DNA of 64,000 nucleotides from Micromonospora sp. NBC_01740 (GTDB lineage: Bacteria; Actinomycetota; Actinomycetes; Mycobacteriales; Micromonosporaceae). Positions 59,825 to 64,000 of the stretch are shown piece after piece. Numbering within the stretch: position 1 is the stretch's first letter; every line of letters begins with the position of its first letter. Where the stretch lies: contig NZ_CP109150.1 in the NCBI RefSeq assembly GCF_035920365.1, forward strand, positions 5,146,001 through 5,210,000, read 5' to 3'. The translations under genes and the position numbers were made by a program. The notes under the pieces were generated by a model, which was given only the letters and a program-made list of their open reading frames with translations, was not told the origin of the DNA and searched no databases.

Positions 59825-59869
59825 TGGACATGCAGTCGTCCGGTTGCCTAATCTGACAGGCAGCCGGAC
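59825..59869 (+). promoter_or_regulatory. promoter and operator of the ArsR-SRPBCC fusion gene
   Basis: TGGACA (59825-59830), 18 bases, TAATCT (59849-59854) form a promoter. An inverted repeat, GTCCGGTTGCCT (59838-59849) and AGGCAGCCGGAC (59858-59869), pairs at 11 of 12 positions around an 8-base spacer and covers the -10 box, as expected for autorepression. Confidence 0.6.
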
Positions 59870-59875
59870 GGCTGC

Positions 59876-60733
59876 GTGTGCGAGGTGGGCAGGGTGGACG
59901 ACGTGTTCCGGGCGCTGGCCGACGCGAGTCGGCGCCGGCTCCTCGACGACCTCAACCGGCGCGACGGGCAGAGCCTGCGCGAGCTGTGCGCCGGGCTCGA
60001 CATGACCCGGCAGTCGGTCAGCAAGCACCTGGCGGTGCTTTCGGCGGCCAACCTGGTGACCACCGTGCGACGCGGCCGGGAGAAGCTGCACTACCTCAAC
60101 CCCGTCCCGATCAACGCCGTCGCCGAACGATGGATCGACCGTTACGACCGCGAGCGGGTGCGCGCACTCGCCGACCTACGGACAGCGCTGGAGCGGGAGC
60201 CGATGGACAGTCCCACCTTCGTCTACACCACCTACGTCAACACCACCCCCGAGAGGCTCTGGGCCGCGCTGACCGAGCCGGCGTTCACCCGCCGCTACTG
60301 GGGCGGCGTCGCGCTGCGCTCCGACTGGCGGGTCGGCTCCCCCGTGCTGTGGCAGGACGAGCCGGGCGGCGAGTTCCGCGACCTCGGCCAGCGCGTCCTG
60401 GTCGCCGAGCCGTTCCGCCGGCTCTCCTACAGCTGGCACGGCTTCCAACCGGAGCACGCCGCGCACTTCGGCTGGTCCGACGAGGAGTTGGCGGCCCGGC
60501 TCGGCGAGCGGAGGTCCCGGGTCACCTTCGACATCGCCCCGTACGGCGAGTTCGTCAAGTTGACCGTCACCCACGAGGACTTCTCCCCGGGCAGCGAGAT
60601 GTACCGGGCCGTCAGCGGTCAACTCGACGGCGGTGGCGGCTGGCCGGAGCTGCTGGCCAGCCTCAAGTCGCTGCTGGAGACCGGGGAGCCGCTGCCCGAG
60701 CCGCGCCCCGAGAGCGCCACCGCGCAGGGCTGA
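59876..60733 (+). CDS. ArsR-type HTH / SRPBCC fusion protein
   Basis: A 285-residue protein in which a DNA-binding domain and a ligand-pocket domain are joined. Residues 5-85 are an ArsR winged helix (FRALADASRRRLLDDL, DMTRQSVSKHLAVLS, VTTVRRGREKLHYL). Residues about 110-265 are an AHSA1-like SRPBCC domain (YTTYVNTTPERLWAALTEPA, YWGGVALRSDW, GWPELLASLKSLLE). The layout equals the separate genes at 32466 and 32825 in one chain, so ligand binding could directly control DNA binding. Start GTG 59876; GTG 59894 is possible. Confidence 0.85.
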   Translation: MCEVGRVDDVFRALADASRRRLLDDLNRRDGQSLRELCAGLDMTRQSVSKHLAVLSAANLVTTVRRGREKLHYLNPVPINAVAERWIDRYDRERVRALADLRTALEREPMDSPTFVYTTYVNTTPERLWAALTEPAFTRRYWGGVALRSDWRVGSPVLWQDEPGGEFRDLGQRVLVAEPFRRLSYSWHGFQPEHAAHFGWSDEELAARLGERRSRVTFDIAPYGEFVKLTVTHEDFSPGSEMYRAVSGQLDGGGGWPELLASLKSLLETGEPLPEPRPESATAQG

Positions 60734-60929
60734 GCACCTCGTCGCGGCACGCGGCCGGCACCGGCGGACCCGCTGCCGGGCGACCGGAACGGCGGCGCGT
60801 CCTGCCCGGAGCAAACCGGCCAGGACCGGACCACCGCGGCGGGCCGGGCGCGTACGCGCCCGCCGCGGGGCACCGTTCACGAGAGGGGCCGGGACGGCCC
60901 AGCCGCGACAGCACGACCCCCGGTGACAT

Positions 60930-60963
60930 CGGCACGGCCAACCCTCGCGGGTGGGCCGTGCCG
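60930..60963 (+). terminator. 15-bp stem terminator
   Basis: CGGCACGGCCAACCC (60930-60944), loop TCGC, GGGTGGGCCGTGCCG (60949-60963) pair at 14 of 15 positions, followed by GCATTTCC. It lies 200 bases after the ArsR-SRPBCC fusion gene. Confidence 0.6.
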
Positions 60964-61042
60964 GCATTTCCGCTGCTCCCTCCGCCTCCCGGGTGGACAC
61001 GTGACGGCAACGAGGATTTCTCATTTTCACCGGATCGGGGTC

Positions 61043-61061
61043 CCAACCCTCCTAGGGTTGG
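61043..61061. promoter_or_regulatory. inverted repeat CCAACCCT-CCT-AGGGTTGG
   Basis: A perfect 8-bp inverted repeat with a 3-base centre, 82-100 bases before the ATG at 61143. It may be the operator of the secreted-protein/sortase genes; TGCTAGTCAC just downstream (61071-61080) may contain the -10 box. Confidence 0.45.
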
Positions 61062-61142
61062 TCACACCGGTGCTAGTCACGGAGTTGGCCACCCGAACGA
61101 CGTCCCACGCAGTCAGCGGACGAAAAGTGAGGGAAGACGCGT

Positions 61143-61631
61143 ATGAAGGCAAAGACAGTTCTCGTATCGGCGGCGCTCGGCGTGGGTCTCGGCACGCTCC
61201 TGCTCCCCGGCGCGGCGCTGGCCGACACCGTCGTGTCACCGGCCACCACGCCGGTCGGCGGGACGGTCGTGCTCACCGCGACGACCTGCAACCCGAAGTC
61301 CGGCGACGCGATCTTCCGCGTCACCGGCCCCGACCGCGACCAGAACGTCCGGTCCACCACCGCGGCGGCCGGCGGCGGGCTGAGCGCCGAACTCTTCACC
61401 GCCGGCTTCACCCTGGGCACCTACACCGTGACCGCGACCTGCGGCGACGGCAGCGCGGCCGGCAGCGCCACGTTCACCGTCACCCCGATCGGCGGGGCCC
61501 AGGCCGGCGGGCGCGGCGGCACCGACGGGACCGGCGCGTTGGCGGCCGGCGGCGCCCTGCTCGGCTCCGCCGCGGGCGGTGCCCTGGTCCTGGCCCGCCG
61601 CCGGCGCCACATGGCGGCGGCCACGCTCTGA
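61143..61631 (+). CDS. secreted, membrane-tethered protein next to sortase
   Basis: A 162-residue exported protein. Residues 1-27 are a signal peptide ending PGAALA. The mature part is an Ig-like or invasin-like beta domain with two cysteines (ATTCNPKSGD, TATCGDGS) that could form a disulfide. A Gly-rich linker leads to a hydrophobic helix (about 132-150) and the basic tail ARRRRH. This is the overall plan of a sortase substrate, but no LPxTG-type motif is visible before the helix, so it may be only membrane-anchored or use an unusual signal. Confidence 0.7.
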   Translation: MKAKTVLVSAALGVGLGTLLLPGAALADTVVSPATTPVGGTVVLTATTCNPKSGDAIFRVTGPDRDQNVRSTTAAAGGGLSAELFTAGFTLGTYTVTATCGDGSAAGSATFTVTPIGGAQAGGRGGTDGTGALAAGGALLGSAAGGALVLARRRRHMAAATL

Positions 61632-61744
61632 CCGACGGCCCCGTGCCGTCCACTTCCTGGAAGTCGTCCATCCCTGCAACGGGTGCCCGCACCGGTGAAC
61701 CCACCGGAGCGGGCACCCGGGCGCACGCGTACGGAGGTGGGATC

Positions 61745-62365
61745 GTGTCCTGGCGCAGGCCCGGCTGGGCGGCCACGGTCGTCGTCCTGCTCGCCACGAC
61801 CGGGCTCGGCCTGGTCGCCGCCGGGCTGGCGACGACCCCGCCCCGCCCGCCCCGGCCGGAGGCCGCCCACGCCCCCGCACCGGCCCGCTCCGCGTCGTCG
61901 GTGCCGCCGCTGCACCGGGCCGCGCCGGTCGACGTGCGGATCCCGGCCATCGACGTACGGGCACGGATCGTCCCGGTGGGCGCCGACGCCGACGGGCACC
62001 TGGAGGTGCCGCCGCTGGACCGGCCCACCCTGGCCGGCTGGTACCGGCACGGTGTCAGCCCAGGCGAGACCGGCAACGCCGTGCTCGTCGGGCACGTCGA
62101 CTCCGCCGCCGGCCCCGCCGTCTTCTTCGACCTCGGTCGGCTGCGGCCCGGCGACACCGTGCGGATCACCCGCGCCGACGCCAGCGTCGCCACCTTCGCC
62201 GTCGACGGCGTCGGGTCGTACCCGAAGGACCACTTCCCCACCGACCTGGTCTACGGGCCCAGCGACGCGACCGGCCTGCGGCTGATCACCTGCGGCGGCC
62301 GGTTCGACCGGGACACCGGCAACTACGTCGACAACGTCATCGTGTTCGCCACCCGGGTGCCGTGA
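61745..62365 (+). CDS. class F sortase
   Basis: A 206-residue sortase with an N-terminal membrane anchor (about residues 8-28) and a Pro-rich spacer. The catalytic residues are His in VLVGHVDSA, Cys in LRLITCGG and Arg in RFDRDTGNYVDN. Length and the IPAIDVRARIVPVG start of the domain fit class F of actinobacteria. GTG 61745 has GGAGG about seven bases upstream. It directly follows the secreted tethered protein, its likely partner. Confidence 0.85.
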   Translation: MSWRRPGWAATVVVLLATTGLGLVAAGLATTPPRPPRPEAAHAPAPARSASSVPPLHRAAPVDVRIPAIDVRARIVPVGADADGHLEVPPLDRPTLAGWYRHGVSPGETGNAVLVGHVDSAAGPAVFFDLGRLRPGDTVRITRADASVATFAVDGVGSYPKDHFPTDLVYGPSDATGLRLITCGGRFDRDTGNYVDNVIVFATRVP

Positions 62366-62429
62366 CCCCCGGACCCGCCCGGCCCGAGTACGGTGTCCGC
62401 GCGGATGCCGGTGCGGCGGAGGGGGACGG

Positions 62430-63533
62430 GTGGTTCGGCGGGCGAGGGAACGGGTCAGGCTGTCGGCCGTGTTCGACCGGCTGCTCGGCCGACCGCTGCC
62501 CGGGCAGCGCGCGCCGGAGCCCCGTCGCTCCAATCCCGACGCCGTGGTCGACTGTGCCGTCTACGTCGGCGGGCGGCGCGAGCCGGGCCGCCTGCACTAC
62601 GCCGACGCGTACGCCCGCAGCCGTCGCGGCCGCGACGCCTTCGTCTGGCTGGGTCTGCACGAGCCCGATCCGGCGGTGATGGCGGCCGTCGGCCGCACCT
62701 TCGGGCTCGACGACCTCACCGTCGAGCAGGCCCTCGCCGACGGCCACCGCCCCACGGTGCGCCGCGAGGGCGACGTCACCCTGCTGGTCCTGCGCACCGC
62801 CCGTTACGTCGAGCACGCCGAGCTGACCGACACCTCGGAGGTGGTCGACACCGGCGACGTGATGGTGCTGGTCGGCGACCGCTTCGCCGTCACGGTGCGG
62901 CACGGCGCCGCGGGCGCGCTCACCTGCGTACGCGCCGACGTCGAGCAGCGCCCCGCGGTGCTCGCGCAGGGCCCGTGGGCGGTCGCCTACGCGGTCTGCG
63001 ACCGGATGGTCGACCTCTACCTGGAGGTCGCCGGGCACGTCGAGCGGGACCTGGAACGCGTCGAGGAGGCGGTGTTCGCCCGCGACCGCTCGGCCGACAT
63101 CCAGCACATCTACCAGCTCAAGCGGGAGGTGGTCGAGTTCAAGCGGGCGGTGCAGCCCCTCCAGGCGCCGCTGCGCTCCCTGCTCGACCAGCGGCCCGAC
63201 AACCCGCCGCGCAACCTGCACCGATGGTTCGTCGACGTGGACGCCCGGCTGACCCGGGCGGTGGACCGGGTCGCCGCCTACGACGACCTGCTGACCTCGA
63301 TCGTGCAGTCCCGGTTGGCGCAGCTCGCGGTGGAGCAGAACAACGACATGCGCAAGATCGCCGCGTGGGCCGCCATCGCCGCCACCCAGACCGGCATCGC
63401 CGGCATCTACGGCATGAACTTCGCCAACATGCCGGAGCTGCACTGGCGCTACGGCTACCCCACCGCGCTCGGCCTGATGGCGCTGACCGCGTTCGCCCTG
63501 CACCGCCTCTTCCGCCGCTCGGGTTGGCTCTGA
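62430..63533 (+). CDS. corA: CorA family Mg2+/metal channel
   Basis: A 367-residue CorA-type channel. A cytoplasmic alpha/beta domain (DAFVWLGLHEPDP, LTVEQALADGHRPTVR) is followed by the long coiled stalk helix (DIQHIYQLKREVVEFKRAV) and two C-terminal membrane helices with the selectivity signature YGMNFANMPEL. The family imports Mg2+, Co2+ or Ni2+. GTG 62430 has GGAGG about eight bases upstream. Confidence 0.92.
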   Translation: MVRRARERVRLSAVFDRLLGRPLPGQRAPEPRRSNPDAVVDCAVYVGGRREPGRLHYADAYARSRRGRDAFVWLGLHEPDPAVMAAVGRTFGLDDLTVEQALADGHRPTVRREGDVTLLVLRTARYVEHAELTDTSEVVDTGDVMVLVGDRFAVTVRHGAAGALTCVRADVEQRPAVLAQGPWAVAYAVCDRMVDLYLEVAGHVERDLERVEEAVFARDRSADIQHIYQLKREVVEFKRAVQPLQAPLRSLLDQRPDNPPRNLHRWFVDVDARLTRAVDRVAAYDDLLTSIVQSRLAQLAVEQNNDMRKIAAWAAIAATQTGIAGIYGMNFANMPELHWRYGYPTALGLMALTAFALHRLFRRSGWL

Positions 63534-63539
63534 GCGCCG

Positions 63540-64000
63540 CTACTCCATCGTGGACGGCTCCGGGATCGCGGGCGCGGGGCTGGTGCGCGGCATCGGGACC
63601 TCGGTGGCCCGGACCGCCGGGGCCGACGCCAGCATCCGGTCGAAGACGTTGCGCAACAGGGTCGACATCGCCGGATCGTCCGCCAGGGCGCCGACGAACG
63701 AGATCGAGGACGCGCTGAAGACCAGGGCGCCGTTGGGCCGCTCCAGGAAGACCATCGCGGCGCCCTGGCCCCCGGGGTTCTCGCCCCGGGCGATGACCTG
63801 CGCCGGGGACGCCTCGCCGGCCAGCCCGCGCAGCCCGTCGGTCTCCCAGCCGCTGGCGGCGCCGTTGTAACCCGTGCGGCCGAACCTGCTGCCGACCACC
63901 AGGCCGGTGCCGGCCAGCAGCGGGTGGTCACGCAGCACCTGGTACGGCGCGTACGTGCCGGCGTCGACGTAGTTGGTGCCGAGCAGTTGCGAGGCGGGCA
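63540..64000 (-). CDS. N,N-dimethylformamidase beta subunit-like protein, C-terminal part (partial)
   Basis: The last ~153 residues of a larger protein whose beginning lies beyond the right edge. They read ASQLLGTNYVDAGTYAPYQV, DHPLLAGTGLVVG, GYNGAASGWETDGL, a glycine-rich ARGENPGGQGAAM and FSASSISFVGALADDP, as in the C-terminal region of N,N-dimethylformamidase beta-subunit-like proteins, often secreted in actinomycetes. The final 25 residues are Pro-rich. The function of most relatives is untested. Confidence 0.7.
   Translation of the reverse strand, partial: PASQLLGTNYVDAGTYAPYQVLRDHPLLAGTGLVVGSRFGRTGYNGAASGWETDGLRGLAGEASPAQVIARGENPGGQGAAMVFLERPNGALVFSASSISFVGALADDPAMSTLLRNVFDRMLASAPAVRATEVPMPRTSPAPAIPEPSTME

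Larger units (their letters stand above)
60734..61142. other. intergenic region upstream of secreted protein
   Basis: No gene is supported. It holds a terminator hairpin at 60930-60963 and an inverted repeat at 61043-61061; the promoter of the secreted-protein gene should lie right of the latter. Confidence 0.5.

Overview
The window is about 64 kb of very GC-rich DNA with GTG and TTG starts, frequent 1-, 4- and 8-base gene overlaps, and families typical of mycothiol- and F420-using actinomycetes: an S-(hydroxymethyl)mycothiol dehydrogenase, an LLM-type F420 oxidoreductase, an EthA/EthR pair, a class F sortase and MEDS-domain regulators. A Micromonosporaceae chromosome, probably Micromonospora, is the best guess; this is inference, since no rRNA or other marker gene is present. 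I saw no tRNA, rRNA, CRISPR array, prophage or intact insertion sequence.

Layout. 1-6.2 kb: end of a secreted nucleotidase, an ABC-F protein, a geranylgeranyl-reductase-like flavoprotein, two small proteins and a DHA2 drug exporter. 6.4-9 kb: two paralogous secreted transglycosylase-like proteins in a repeat-rich noncoding region with perfect hairpins and a CRP-like site. 9-16 kb: a DUF3626 protein, a MEDS/ATPase regulator preceded by a coupled 36-codon ORF, a mycothiol formaldehyde-detoxification pair, a DoxX protein and a GntR-MFS pair. 16-21.3 kb: a CapA-like protein, then an ethA-SDR-hydrolase operon divergent from ethR across a clear operator. 21.3-22.4 kb: heme oxygenase plus a DUF2470 protein.

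22.8-31.6 kb is the most unusual part. Four genes overlapping by four bases encode an ABC ATPase that has lost all its catalytic motifs, a Tat-type solute-binding lipoprotein, a permease with both membrane halves fused in one chain, and a membrane-anchored NB-ARC/TPR protein whose P-loop lacks the lysine. Close by are a Trypco1-type protein and, tail to tail and overlapping it by 74 bases, a protein that joins a trypsin-like protease to a peptide deformylase with all three deformylase motifs. These look like a signalling or conflict module rather than ordinary nutrient uptake.

31.7-44.3 kb: a HAD phosphatase, an ArsR-SRPBCC operon behind a leaderless promoter with two identical operators, an extradiol dioxygenase, a metallo-beta-lactamase-fold protein, an LLM-hemerythrin fusion, archease facing RtcB, a GNAT, a Na+/H+ antiporter, a TrkA pseudogene and an ABC exporter. 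44.3-51.3 kb: a complete carbohydrate ABC importer downstream of a secreted Asp-box (sialidase-like) protein. 51.4-64 kb: housekeeping and orphan genes (SDR, Cys-cluster/pentapeptide protein, RNase HI, lycopene cyclase, serpin, IMPase-like protein, GNAT, CorA, sortase with a secreted neighbour), an HxlR/imine-reductase pair broken by a deletion, an ArsR-SRPBCC fusion, several intergenic repeats, and the C-terminus of a dimethylformamidase-like protein at the right edge.
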